Positions 54,079 through 62,460 of a stretch of 64,000 nucleotides of DNA are shown here, piece after piece. The notes beneath the pieces were generated by a model, which saw nothing but the letters and a program-made list of their open reading frames with translations, did no database searches and was not told the DNA's origin. The DNA is taken from the NCBI GenBank assembly GCA_965223835.1, contig CBDCXQ010000001.1:4960001-5024000 (forward strand), given 5' to 3'. The position numbers and the translations under genes were made by a program. Position 1 is the first letter of the stretch. Each line of letters starts with the position of its first letter. This stretch comes from CAVYXZ01 sp965223835 (lineage in GTDB: Bacteria; Chloroflexota; Anaerolineae; Aggregatilineales; Phototrophicaceae).

Positions 54079-54984
54079 TCAAGAAGCATGGCTTTCGATC
54101 ACTGTCGCTATAAACAGATTGGCCTGCCGCCGCAGAAATTCAATATCATTGATGTTAGCATCGCTATTGATTAAAGCGGTTAATAACGTCTGTGCGGACT
54201 CCCGGCTATTTACCGAACCACCTTTCAACTCGACCAGTAGCACTCGCAGCCCGGCTTGAAATGCTTCCTGATCGGCGGCGGGTAGCGCTTGTATCCGTGC
54301 AAGGATGACATCAATCTCGCCTTGCAGTGCATCGTATTCCGCCGTCATTAACCACCCCTGGCGCACATGTTGAATAGCGCTGACCACCTCCTCGCGTTGA
54401 TCTGGTTTGATGGGTTCGGCTGAGCGTGGAACTGTATTCTCCCGCGCGTCTAGCTGCCCCGCTAACTGATCCTGCATCAAATCCCAGAATGACGGAAATA
54501 CTTCCGCTCCGGGGATATTGTCAGTGTAAAACCAGGCTTCCCATTCTCCGTCAGGCGCAATCTTCATTGGATTGAGTAACAGGATCGCCATATCCGTGCG
54601 CTCACTGATTTGAATCGTGTACGCTATATCCGTAACCTGTGCTGCTGCTGCGTCAGCCCGGTTCTCCCAGTTCAAGATCAAATCCGGGTCGGTGTTGCGG
54701 GTAAAATCAATTTTTTCTACTGGAAACACCGCGTCCATATAAGGGTTGCACACCCGCCACCCATTCGAGACCTGCAAAAATTCCCGATATGAAGGGGGCA
54801 AGGCCAACCCCAATCGTGCCTCTGCCGCCGTGATCTGTTCCTCCGTTGCCGGCTCATAACCAATCCACCCCGTCTGGATCACTTCTGATGGTAAGGCAAA
54901 GTCCTCCACCAGGGGGTCGGTCAAGATCGCATTATTCATCTGCCCTAACAAGCCACGCCAATCCGCGACCATCAACTGCTCCAT
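54079..54984 (-). CDS. SMI1/KNR4-family protein
   Basis: This 301-residue protein has the SMI1/KNR4 core: TEEQITAAEARLGLALPPSYREFLQVSNGWRVC near residues 53-87 and ILLLNPMKI with WEAWFYTDN later. Bacterial members often serve as immunity proteins against contact-dependent or polymorphic toxins, or as regulators. The long helical C-terminus (after about 190) is unrecognised. No toxin gene is adjacent, so an orphan immunity or regulatory role is possible. Confidence 0.82.
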   Translation of the reverse strand: MEQLMVADWRGLLGQMNNAILTDPLVEDFALPSEVIQTGWIGYEPATEEQITAAEARLGLALPPSYREFLQVSNGWRVCNPYMDAVFPVEKIDFTRNTDPDLILNWENRADAAAAQVTDIAYTIQISERTDMAILLLNPMKIAPDGEWEAWFYTDNIPGAEVFPSFWDLMQDQLAGQLDARENTVPRSAEPIKPDQREEVVSAIQHVRQGWLMTAEYDALQGEIDVILARIQALPAADQEAFQAGLRVLLVELKGGSVNSRESAQTLLTALINSDANINDIEFLRRQANLFIATVIESHAS

Positions 54985-55136
54985 TTGCTAATCGCTCACG
55001 ACCAATTGCACCAAGCGTAGATTTTAGCGCGAAATGCTGTCCAGGCCGAAATCTTAAGAACCCCAAGTTGATTGCCTGATGGTAAAATGGCATAATGGTC
55101 ACTTATTCTTGAGAAAAGAGAAAGCAGGTGAGCCAG

Positions 55137-56093
55137 ATGCAGGAAACGCCAGCATTGAGTGTGTATCTTACCGGGGCAACGACGGATCTGGGCCGGGCTG
55201 TACTGCGGGAGTTGGTTGCGCAGGGTCATAAAGTGGCTGGGAACGCCAGTACCCTTGATGAAGCGAATGAAATTCGGGCTTTAGGTGGTCTACCTGTTTA
55301 CAGTGATCTGTTCCGCGCTTCCGAGATTGCCAGCACACTGCGGCTACTAGAAGCCGATGTCATCGTCAACACTGCACCCCAATATATTAATGCGTTGCCG
55401 CTGCATAATCCTGATTGGGAGCTTTATACCCGCATCGCACATGAAACTGCTGACGCCTGTGCCGAGGCAGCGGTGCAAGCGGATATTCAGTATGTCGTTC
55501 ATACCAGCTATACATTCCTGTATGGTGACACGCACGGTGAAGCTGCCACAGAAGATCACCGTCTGGCCTCCAGCGACCCGCTCTTTGCGGCGGCAATCGC
55601 CGGTGAGGAAGCGGTACTGGATGGAGAAGTAACGGCATGTGTATTGCGTGCTGGTTTCAACTATGGCCCTGATAATGCCAGCATTCACGCGCTGAACCGG
55701 GCACTTATCAGCCAGGGATCGGTCAATACCGGCGATTCCCCCCATGCATCATGGATTCATACGGTTGATCTGGCGAATGCAATTGTGCTGGCCGTTACCC
55801 AACAGCCGGAGAATGCAGTCTTCAATATCATCGATGATGACGCCATCGCCCCAACTGCGTTTGTCGGCAACTTTGCTGATCAACTGGGGGTGGCGCGTCC
55901 TGGCAAGCGTCGCATTCCGGCGCAATTGGCACAGTTTATGACGCAACCGGGCGAACGGGCGCTACTGGCAACATCCGTAAAGGCCAACAACACCAGCGCC
56001 AAAGCACAACTCGGTTGGGAATTACAATATCCGACCAGCGAAGCAGGTATTGAGCAGACGCTACTCGCGTGGCGTGCTGAAACAACGACCTAG
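55137..56093 (+). CDS. NAD-dependent epimerase-like SDR
   Basis: This extended or atypical SDR of about 318 residues starts with LSVYLTGATTDLGRAVLRELVAQGHKVAG, a TGATxxLG cofactor motif. It has VIVNTAPQ near 82, YVVHTSYTFLYGDT with an atypical YGDT in place of YxxxK, and VLRAGFNYGP. The catalytic YxxxK is not obvious, so it may bind rather than oxidise a nucleotide-sugar or quinone. It is the first gene of a four-gene operon ending in a nitrilase; the ATG at 55137 or the GTG at 55128 could be used. Confidence 0.82.
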   Translation: MQETPALSVYLTGATTDLGRAVLRELVAQGHKVAGNASTLDEANEIRALGGLPVYSDLFRASEIASTLRLLEADVIVNTAPQYINALPLHNPDWELYTRIAHETADACAEAAVQADIQYVVHTSYTFLYGDTHGEAATEDHRLASSDPLFAAAIAGEEAVLDGEVTACVLRAGFNYGPDNASIHALNRALISQGSVNTGDSPHASWIHTVDLANAIVLAVTQQPENAVFNIIDDDAIAPTAFVGNFADQLGVARPGKRRIPAQLAQFMTQPGERALLATSVKANNTSAKAQLGWELQYPTSEAGIEQTLLAWRAETTT

Positions 56094-56100
56094 AGTGTCC

Positions 56101-56859
56101 ATGCTAAAAGCTGTTATTTTTGATCTGGATGATACGCTCATCGATTGGAGCCATGTCGAGGGCGATTGGGAGTCGCGCGATCGCCAGCACCTGCGCGGTG
56201 TGTTCGATCACATCAACCAGAATGGTGCCATACTGCCAGATTTTGATGCCCTGGTCCATGCATTTCGGCAAGGAATGCGCGATGCCTGGGAAGCGGGCCG
56301 GGCCAGTCTACGTGCACCTCACCTGGGCCGTATTTTGACCGATGCCCTGGTCACAGCCGGGGCCGGTGATGTGGAACTGGATGAACTCGCCTGTCTGGAA
56401 GCGTATAACTGGCGGGCAGCGCCCGGCGTGGTGCTGTTCCCCGATGTTCCCGCCATATTGCGCCTGCTCATTGAAAATGATGTTCGAGTGGGCATCGTCA
56501 CCAATGCGCACCAACCGATGTGGATGCGTGACATCGAACTGGAGTATTTTGGCTTGCTGGCGTTCTTCCCGACCTGCCGGTTATCAGCAGCGGATGCAGG
56601 CTATCTCAAACCACATCCCAGGATCTTCCAACAGGCTTTAGATTGTCTGGATGTCAACGCTAATGAAGCCGTATTCGTGGGCGATAATCCAGTGGCCGAT
56701 GTGGCTGGGGCACAGGGCGCGGGCCTGCAAGCTGTGCTGCGCGTGCGCCAACCGGCCCCGGATATGCTCAGTGGCCTGATTGTACCCGATCACGCCATCA
56801 ATTCATTACAAGAGCTACCGGATATATTGGATAATTGGTTTCCGGGGTGGCGGGCATGA
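56101..56859 (+). CDS. HAD-superfamily hydrolase (phosphatase-like)
   Basis: This 252-residue HAD protein has motif I FDLDDTLID (Asp8, Asp10), motif II VGIVTNAH, a lysine in YLKPHPRIFQQAL, and motif IV VFVGDNPVADVAGAQGAG. It probably dephosphorylates a small metabolite. The gene begins seven bases after the epimerase stop and overlaps the next gene by four bases (ATGA), so the unit is cotranscribed. Confidence 0.9.
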   Translation: MLKAVIFDLDDTLIDWSHVEGDWESRDRQHLRGVFDHINQNGAILPDFDALVHAFRQGMRDAWEAGRASLRAPHLGRILTDALVTAGAGDVELDELACLEAYNWRAAPGVVLFPDVPAILRLLIENDVRVGIVTNAHQPMWMRDIELEYFGLLAFFPTCRLSAADAGYLKPHPRIFQQALDCLDVNANEAVFVGDNPVADVAGAQGAGLQAVLRVRQPAPDMLSGLIVPDHAINSLQELPDILDNWFPGWRA

Positions 56860-57395
56860 CCCTGCGCTACATCCCGGTTGCTGATCGTAACCTGATTTTG
56901 ACGGGCTATACTGGTCCGGGCCAACCAGCAATTGGTCGTGAGATCGCGGCGCTGCTGCACAAGCCGTTTGTCAACATCAACATGCAAATCGAAGAACGTC
57001 ATGGTTTGACATCTGAAGAGATTCGTAATCGCTTTGGCGCATCACGCTTAAAAACGTTGGAAACTGAAGTTGTGCAGGAAGCCCTGTTACATCGTAATGC
57101 TGTAATCCGGGTAGATGGTCAGACCCTGCTCCATGGCAAACACTTTGAACGTTTTCAGGAAACAGGTCCGGTGATCTGCCTGACCGCCTCGTTGGATTCG
57201 GTGTTACAGAGTCTGCACCTCACGCTGGGCGCGCGCTATCACAACCCGGAGGAACGGGCACTGGCACTGGGCCATGTACAGCGCGAATGGGCGGTGCGCA
57301 AGCTGAGCGGCATCTACGAGATTGATACCACTTACATGACCGAGACAGAAATTGTCGAGGCCGTCATTAATCAGTGGCAAGCTGTTGTTGTATAA
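56856..57395 (+). CDS. Shikimate kinase-like protein with degenerate P-loop
   Basis: This 179-residue protein aligns by eye with shikimate kinases over NLILTGYTGPGQPAIGREIAALL, MQIEERHGLTSEEIRNRFG, and a late ARYHNPEERALALGHVQREW. The catalytic residues are missing. The Walker A lysine and serine/threonine of GxxGxGKS/T are replaced (GPGQPAIG), the shikimate-binding Asp is replaced by Asn in NMQIE, and the GGG motif is VDGQTL. It may be a pseudokinase or a sugar/nucleotide-binding protein. It overlaps the HAD gene by four bases and precedes the nitrilase by 14. Confidence 0.75.
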   Translation: MTLRYIPVADRNLILTGYTGPGQPAIGREIAALLHKPFVNINMQIEERHGLTSEEIRNRFGASRLKTLETEVVQEALLHRNAVIRVDGQTLLHGKHFERFQETGPVICLTASLDSVLQSLHLTLGARYHNPEERALALGHVQREWAVRKLSGIYEIDTTYMTETEIVEAVINQWQAVVV

Positions 57396-57409
57396 AGAGG
57401 TAGTCTACG

Positions 57410-58192
57410 ATGCCCAAATTGTCAATTAGTCTGGCACAGATGCACATCGCGCTGGGGGAAACCGGGCGCAATTTTCAACGCATGGAAAATCTGGCAGTGG
57501 AAGCCGCCCGTCGTGGTTCCCATCTGGTGGTTTTCCCAGAACTCTGGTCCACCGGCTATGCGCTGGAACAAAGTAAAGAACTTGCCAGTCAGTTGAACAG
57601 CGGGATGTTCAATCAGGTATCAACGGTGGCGACGCAGAACAAAATCGCGATTGTGGGGTCTATCCTGGAAAAACGCGGCCTGGAAGTTTCCAACAGTGCG
57701 ACGTTCTGTGCGCCTAACGGTCACACCATGGGCGTTTACCGCAAGATACATCTATTTGGCCTGATGGACGAGGATCAATGGCTGGCCGCTGGTTCGTCAC
57801 CACTGAGCATGGGCCTGCCCTGGGGTGAAACCGCGTTGGCAATTTGTTATGATCTGCGCTTCCCCGAACTGTTTCGCCGTTATGCCGCCAACGGCGCGAA
57901 AGTCATCATCATTCCGGCGGAGTGGCCGCTGGTGCGGGTTGAACACTGGCGGGCGTTGCTGGTCGCCCGCGCCATCGAGAATCAGTGCTATATCATTGCA
58001 ACCAACGCCGCTGGCGAAACCGGCGATACCGTCTTTGGCGGCCATTCAATGATCGTTGATCCCTGGGGCAAGATCGTGGTTGAAGGCGGCGAAGACCCGA
58101 TGCTGCTGACGGCAGATATTGATATTGATCTGGTAGACGAAGTGCGCGACCGCATCCCCATATTCGCGGACCGCAGGCCGGAATTGTATTAA
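57410..58192 (+). CDS. Nitrilase-superfamily carbon-nitrogen hydrolase (omega-amidase-like)
   Basis: This 260-residue enzyme has the nitrilase catalytic triad Glu44 (VFPELW), Lys112 (YRKIHLF) and Cys146 (AICYDLRFPE). The motif set and size fit omega-amidase or related small amidases that deaminate 2-oxoglutaramate or hydrolyse carbamoyl compounds. AAAGAGG precedes the ATG. It ends the epimerase-HAD-kinase-like operon. Confidence 0.93.
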   Translation: MPKLSISLAQMHIALGETGRNFQRMENLAVEAARRGSHLVVFPELWSTGYALEQSKELASQLNSGMFNQVSTVATQNKIAIVGSILEKRGLEVSNSATFCAPNGHTMGVYRKIHLFGLMDEDQWLAAGSSPLSMGLPWGETALAICYDLRFPELFRRYAANGAKVIIIPAEWPLVRVEHWRALLVARAIENQCYIIATNAAGETGDTVFGGHSMIVDPWGKIVVEGGEDPMLLTADIDIDLVDEVRDRIPIFADRRPELY

Positions 58193-58295
58193 GACGCCCG
58201 CCAATAGCAACCCAATCGCAGCCGATTCAGTGGGTAACCGTACCGTACCGCTAGACCACCCATGATAAGATCGTCGCGCACAAGGAGGAAATTCG

Positions 58296-58856
58296 ATGGC
58301 GAGTATTGGCGCTGGCGTGGCGATAATCGAAAATGACCGGGTGTTGCTGACGAAACGCGAAGATTTTGCCGTATGGTGTTTGCCCGGCGGTCAGGTCGAG
58401 GCGGGCGAAACCTTTGCGGCCACGGCGATCCGCGAAGCCCGCGAAGAAATCGGTCTGGACGTGAAACTTTCTCGTTTAGTGGGGACCTATTCCCGGGCGA
58501 ACTGGACTAACGGCCTGTATCATGTACAAATATTTGCGGCATCGGCGATTGGTGGCGACCTGCGCCCTCAGAATGGCGAAGTGACCGACATCGCCTACTT
58601 TGGTAAGGATGAACTTCCCGATGCGATGCTGGTCGGTCAACGCCACCGTGTACTGGATGCGCTCAACAACGTAACCGGCGTGGTCAAAACCGAGTATATC
58701 GAGTGGCCGTTTCCGGGACTCAGCCGCTGGGATGTCTATGCCCTGAAGGACCAGTCCCACCTGACCCCACTGGAATTTTACCAGCAGCATTTTCCGCCGC
58801 TGCGCCCCGACCAGATCGTGATCGAAGTGGCCGGGAGCGTCGCAACGCAAATCTAA
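58296..58856 (+). CDS. NUDIX hydrolase
   Basis: This 186-residue cytoplasmic pyrophosphohydrolase has a complete Nudix box: GGQVEAGETFAATAIREAREEIGLD, with the conserved G, E, REAREE and G residues. Its substrate may be a nucleotide-sugar or an oxidised nucleotide. A further C-terminal tail of about 60 residues has no motif I can name. AAGGAGG precedes the ATG. It overlaps the convergent GNAT gene by four bases. Confidence 0.92.
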   Translation: MASIGAGVAIIENDRVLLTKREDFAVWCLPGGQVEAGETFAATAIREAREEIGLDVKLSRLVGTYSRANWTNGLYHVQIFAASAIGGDLRPQNGEVTDIAYFGKDELPDAMLVGQRHRVLDALNNVTGVVKTEYIEWPFPGLSRWDVYALKDQSHLTPLEFYQQHFPPLRPDQIVIEVAGSVATQI

Positions 58857-59149
58857 TTATAGCCCCAGGTGATGCTGTGATATTCCGGGTGCTGCCGCAC
58901 ATAGGCCGCCACATAAGGGCACAGCGCCTGCACTTTGTAACCCTCATTTTTGGCATATTCCAACGCGACATGCGCTAGCTTCCCGGCGATGCCCTGACCT
59001 TCATATTCAACCGGGACTTCCGTATGCGTGAAAATGATGTTCTTGCCTGCGATTTGATACTCCAAAATGGCAATCGCAGCATCACCGAGCGTGACTTCAA
59101 ATCGATTCGCCAGCACGTTCAGTCGAATATCGGATTCTTCGATTGACAT
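58853..59149 (-). CDS. Small GNAT N-acetyltransferase (YjdJ-type)
   Basis: This 98-residue protein has the short YidJ/YjdJ GNAT pattern: ILEYQIAGKNIIFTHTEVPVEYEGQGIAGKLAHVALEYAKNEGYKVQALCPYVAAYVRQHPEY. The acetyl-CoA binding loop is EGQGIAGKL. The acceptor is unknown. It lies 18 bases from the CDGSH gene on the same strand. Confidence 0.88.
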   Translation of the reverse strand: MSIEESDIRLNVLANRFEVTLGDAAIAILEYQIAGKNIIFTHTEVPVEYEGQGIAGKLAHVALEYAKNEGYKVQALCPYVAAYVRQHPEYHSITWGYN

Positions 59150-59167
59150 TAATCAGCGTCGCTTTCG

Positions 59168-59842
59168 TCAGATTTGGTCACTGGCAAAGCCATTGGTTTT
59201 GTGGGTGCCATCGCAGAACGGTTTGCGTGCGGAGCCACCACAGCGACAGAGCCACGTCTTATCGCCGGCAAACAACGTTTCGTTGTCGGCATTGATAATG
59301 GAAAAATCGCCGGAAAGTTCGAGTGGGCCATTGGCATGGGCAACGATTGTTAACTTGCCGCCGTTGGTTGTCACCGCCGTCCGGGTGGTGATCGGGTCAA
59401 TCTCGGTGGCGCTGAACTCGATATTTTTGTGCGCGTTATCACAGAAAGGTTTGTTCGCCGATGCGCCACAGCGACACAACGTCACGCGAAATTCATCGGC
59501 AATCGCCACGCCCGCTGCTTCAAGGGCGATGTCACCATGTATTTCCAGCGGGCCATCGGCTTGTACAGTGACGGTATTGGTGTCCGGGGCCGTCTCATCG
59601 GCACCACCATCTTTGCGCTCCGTATGCAATGCACCCGATGGACATTGACCCACAACCGCCACCAATTCATCGGCGACCGCGCCATCGGCATTGATCCAGG
59701 GGCGTTTATCCACATCAAACACCGTCGCCAGCCGATTAACACACACGGCGGCATGGATGCACCGTTTTATATTGTAGGTAATATCGACGGCGGTCCCTTC
59801 ATAGCGACGATCCTGTGCTCTTCCGGTATAATTTTCTGACAT
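59168..59842 (-). CDS. CDGSH iron-sulfur domain protein with ferredoxin-like N-terminus
   Basis: This 224-residue protein begins with a divergent 4Fe-4S-type module (YNIKRCIHAAVCVNRLATVF, later GQCPSGAL). Two CDGSH-type motifs follow. The second is canonical (CRCGGSARKPFCDGTH); the first is CRCGASANKPFCDNAH, with N in place of G. CDGSH proteins bind redox-active 2Fe-2S clusters with His as a ligand. The ATG at 59842 is preferred because GAGGTGAAG precedes it. Confidence 0.92.
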   Translation of the reverse strand: MSENYTGRAQDRRYEGTAVDITYNIKRCIHAAVCVNRLATVFDVDKRPWINADGAVADELVAVVGQCPSGALHTERKDGGADETAPDTNTVTVQADGPLEIHGDIALEAAGVAIADEFRVTLCRCGASANKPFCDNAHKNIEFSATEIDPITTRTAVTTNGGKLTIVAHANGPLELSGDFSIINADNETLFAGDKTWLCRCGGSARKPFCDGTHKTNGFASDQI

Positions 59843-59954
59843 CTTCACCTCATCCATTCCAGTAAACGGACTTGAGTCCGTCTACAGTATAGTGAATTTC
59901 ACGCGCTTTGCCAGCAGGAATTTGATGGAGTTGAGCCGCATATCAGGTTGAATC

Positions 59955-59980
59955 AAAAAAGCCCGTGCAAGGACAGGCTT
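59955..59980 (-). terminator. Rho-independent terminator of tRNA-Phe
   Basis: On the minus strand an eight-base stem (59959-59966 with 59973-59980, including one G-T pair) is followed by TTTTTT (59955-59960 region). It directly follows the tRNA 3' end. Confidence 0.9.
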
Positions 59981-59981
59981 C

Positions 59982-60057
59982 TGGTGCCGAGGCCCAGACT
60001 TGAACTGGGGACACCCGCATTTTCAGTGCGATGCTCTACCAACTGAGCTACCTCGGC
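59982..60057 (-). tRNA. tRNA-Phe (GAA)
   Basis: This 76-base tRNA on the minus strand has acceptor arms GCCGAGG and CCTCGGC. The D arm is GCTC/GAGC, the anticodon loop is CTGAAAA with anticodon GAA, and the T arm is CCCAG-TTCAAGT-CTGGG. The CCA end is encoded. All stems close. Confidence 0.98.
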
Positions 60058-60066
60058 GTGCCCAAT

Positions 60067-60096
60067 AATATAGCATAGCGCAGGAGTGGCTGGCAA
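60067..60096 (-). promoter_or_regulatory. Promoter of tRNA-Phe
   Basis: On the minus strand TTGCCA (60091-60096), an 18-base spacer and TATATT (60067-60072) precede the tRNA 5' end by about ten bases, with an extended TGC. Confidence 0.7.
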
Positions 60097-60217
60097 GGGT
60101 TAAAGTTCGCTCAATACATTAAGGGCCACAGACCTCAATATAAGCTATTTGATTGCGCCAAAATGGTGCATAAGGCAGAATATAAGTAGTTGCTAATTCG
60201 TTTTTTAAAGTGCCGTT

Positions 60218-61210
60218 ATGAAAAAGATTTTTATCTCCTATCGTCGGTCCGATAGTGCCCTGATGAGTCGTCGCTTGTATGATGTGTTGGTCGAGCGTGT
60301 TGGGGCCAAACGCGTTTTTCGAGATGTCGACAGCTTGCTAAAAGGGAAAGATTTCCGGGCGGGTATTGAACGCTACATTTTCGAGAGTGACGTGATGTTG
60401 GTGTTGATCGGTAATAAGTGGCTGGATATGCCCGATGATATCACTGGACAGCCACGGCTGGACAACCCACAAGACTTCGTGCGTATTGAGGTCGATATGG
60501 GGTTGCGGCATGTACAAACGGTGATACCTGTGCTAGTCAATGACGCGTCCATGCCCGGTGTAAATGACCTGCCACCTACACTGGCGCAATTATCCTTTAT
60601 GAATGCGGTTCAACTCCGCGATGATAGCTTTGACCATGATCGGGATGTGATACTTCAGGCCATAGGTATCCGCAAACGCCGCCAATGGCAAATCGTATTG
60701 GCGGCTGTATTGCTCTTGCTGACTGCGATAGCTGGTGCGGTCGCGCTGACAATCGGGAAGGACGCGACTCAGGAAACCTTGCCGAACATCAGCGGCGCAG
60801 ATTGTGTTCACGTTGTGCAACGAGGTGAAAATATTTTTAGAATTTCTCTAAGATATGGAGTATCCGTTATCGATATTGCGGCGGCAAACGGAATATCAAA
60901 CTTACAACTACTAATTGTAAATCAGCCCTTGGTAATTCCAGGTTGTGGTAACCTCCCCCCAGAGAATATAAACTTGCCCAAAGTTGATATTTCACTACCC
61001 AGCTGTACAAATAGTTTATCTAATAATGACCGAGCCTGTGCTCACATTGTACAGCAAGAAGATGAAACGTTTGACAGCCTTGCCAAACGATATGGTGTGT
61101 CGGCAAACGATATTGCTATTTTAAATGGGTTATCAGACTCCGCATTCATCTCTATTGACCAAAAGCTAATAATTCCGCCAAAAAATATTAGTGGTTCCTC
61201 TACTAATTAA
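60218..61210 (+). CDS. TIR-domain protein with membrane helix and two LysM domains
   Basis: This 330-residue protein has an unusual layout. Residues 1-145 are a TIR domain (KKIFISYRRSDSALMSRRLYD, VFRDVDSLLKGKDF, LVLIGNKWLDM). Glu91, in DFVRIEVDMGL, aligns with the catalytic glutamate of NAD-hydrolysing TIR proteins such as SARM1. A basic stretch and one membrane helix follow (residues about 157-178). Two LysM-like modules come last (about 197-241 with HVVQRGENIFRISLRYGVSVIDIAAANGI, and 275-320 with HIVQQEDETFDSLAKRYGVSANDIAILNGL). LysM binds peptidoglycan or chitin. The topology puts LysM outside and TIR inside. The LysM part is richer in A and T than the TIR part. Confidence 0.85.
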   Translation: MKKIFISYRRSDSALMSRRLYDVLVERVGAKRVFRDVDSLLKGKDFRAGIERYIFESDVMLVLIGNKWLDMPDDITGQPRLDNPQDFVRIEVDMGLRHVQTVIPVLVNDASMPGVNDLPPTLAQLSFMNAVQLRDDSFDHDRDVILQAIGIRKRRQWQIVLAAVLLLLTAIAGAVALTIGKDATQETLPNISGADCVHVVQRGENIFRISLRYGVSVIDIAAANGISNLQLLIVNQPLVIPGCGNLPPENINLPKVDISLPSCTNSLSNNDRACAHIVQQEDETFDSLAKRYGVSANDIAILNGLSDSAFISIDQKLIIPPKNISGSSTN

Positions 61211-61335
61211 GGTTGTCTCATACGTAATTCTCGACTTTACCCGCAGGCATTCAATTGTTTACATAACTACTTCCCTATTGCACATGACCTCACTACCCAT
61301 TACGCTAGACGACTTGGTTTTGTCTAGGGTTGGGT

Positions 61336-62460
61336 ATGGCACGCGGGTTATGGTTGGCGCTGTTGATATTGCTGGTAGCGGCGGGGTTGCGCCTGTGGCA
61401 GCTTGCCGCTTATCCGCCCGGCCCACATTACGATGAAGCCGCCAACGTCCTCATCACGCGCAGCATCGCTTTTGGCGGGGCCAACCATTTCCCCATTGTC
61501 AACAACTATCAGGGCCGCGAAGCCCTCTACTACTACCTGACCGCGCCGCTGTTCCAGTGGATTCACGACGGGCGCTTCAGCCTGCAACTCGCCAATGCGT
61601 TTATGGGCCTGCTGACCGTCGCAGCGACCATCGCGCTGGGCCGTGCCATGTTCAGCGGCAGGCGCGGTCTCATCATCGGCCTGACGGCTGGGGCATTGCT
61701 GGCGTTCTCCTTCCCGCAGATTTTGCTGGCGCGACAGGCATTCCGCGCACCGACGTTACCACTGCTGCAAGCGCTGGCGTTGCTCTTTCTCTGGCGGGGA
61801 TTAAGACGTGAGCGAAAACTGTGGCTGCTGCTGGGCGGAGTCTGCGCCGGGGCGACGCTCTACACCTATATGGCTTCACGTTTGTTTCCGGGCTGGCTGC
61901 TGCTGGCGGGACTGTTCCTCATTTTGATCGACAGCGGCAATCGACTCCGGCGCTTGCGTCAGGGCGTGTTGTTCTTCGGTGTGCTGGCGATCACTGCTAC
62001 GCCGATGCTGATCTTCGCCCTGCAAAACCCGGACATCTTCCTGGGCCGTTTGTATGAAGTAACACAGGCGGAGCAGTCAATCACGCTCTCTGAGAGTATC
62101 ACGCGCCATGTGCGGATGTTCTTCATCGAGGGCGAGGCGCTGCTGCGCTATAACCTGCCCGGTAGATCTTATTTCACGTGGCCGGAAGGGATGCTGCTGC
62201 TGGTCGGCCTGCTGGTGTGTGGCTGGCGGGCGCTGCGTCCCGGACGACCAACCGAACGGGCTGCCTATGTCCTGGCGTTGCTGTCACCTTTGATGATAAT
62301 TCCCAGCGTGATTTCCGTCGGCGGCTTCCCGCCCAATCACATGCGCTCAATTGGCATGGTCCCACTCATATTCATCCTGATTGGGGTAGGGGTGGAGGGG
62401 GTGATCCGTTTACTGCTTAACCTTTCCCCTCCCCTCAATCCCCTCCCCAACGCATTCTGA
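61336..62460 (+). pseudogene. GT39-type glycosyltransferase, 5' part, split by an IS element
   Basis: The first 375 codons of a membrane glycosyltransferase of the PMT/ArnT (GT39) type. LWLALLILLVAAGLRLWQLAAYPPGPHYDEA, with the catalytic-type PHYDEA loop, LVNNYQGREALYYYLTAPLFQWI and many hydrophobic spans fit the family, which transfers sugars from lipid carriers. A stop at 62458 arises only because an IS element was inserted. Removing the element and one 10-base target copy restores an open frame through 63674-64000. The start is ATG at 61336. Confidence 0.85.
62440..62456. repeat. GC-rich palindrome interrupted by the IS (partner arm 63672-63682)
   Basis: Without the IS, CCCCTCCCCAA (62440-62450), loop CGCA, and TTGGGGAGGGG (62455-62456 and 63674-63682) form a perfect inverted repeat. 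The IS target copy spans its loop. It lies in frame inside the glycosyltransferase gene. Confidence 0.8.

Noticed and set aside
59982..61210. tRNA-Phe as an integration site for an island carrying the TIR-LysM gene
   Set aside because: No integrase and no duplicate of the tRNA 3' end were seen in the window.
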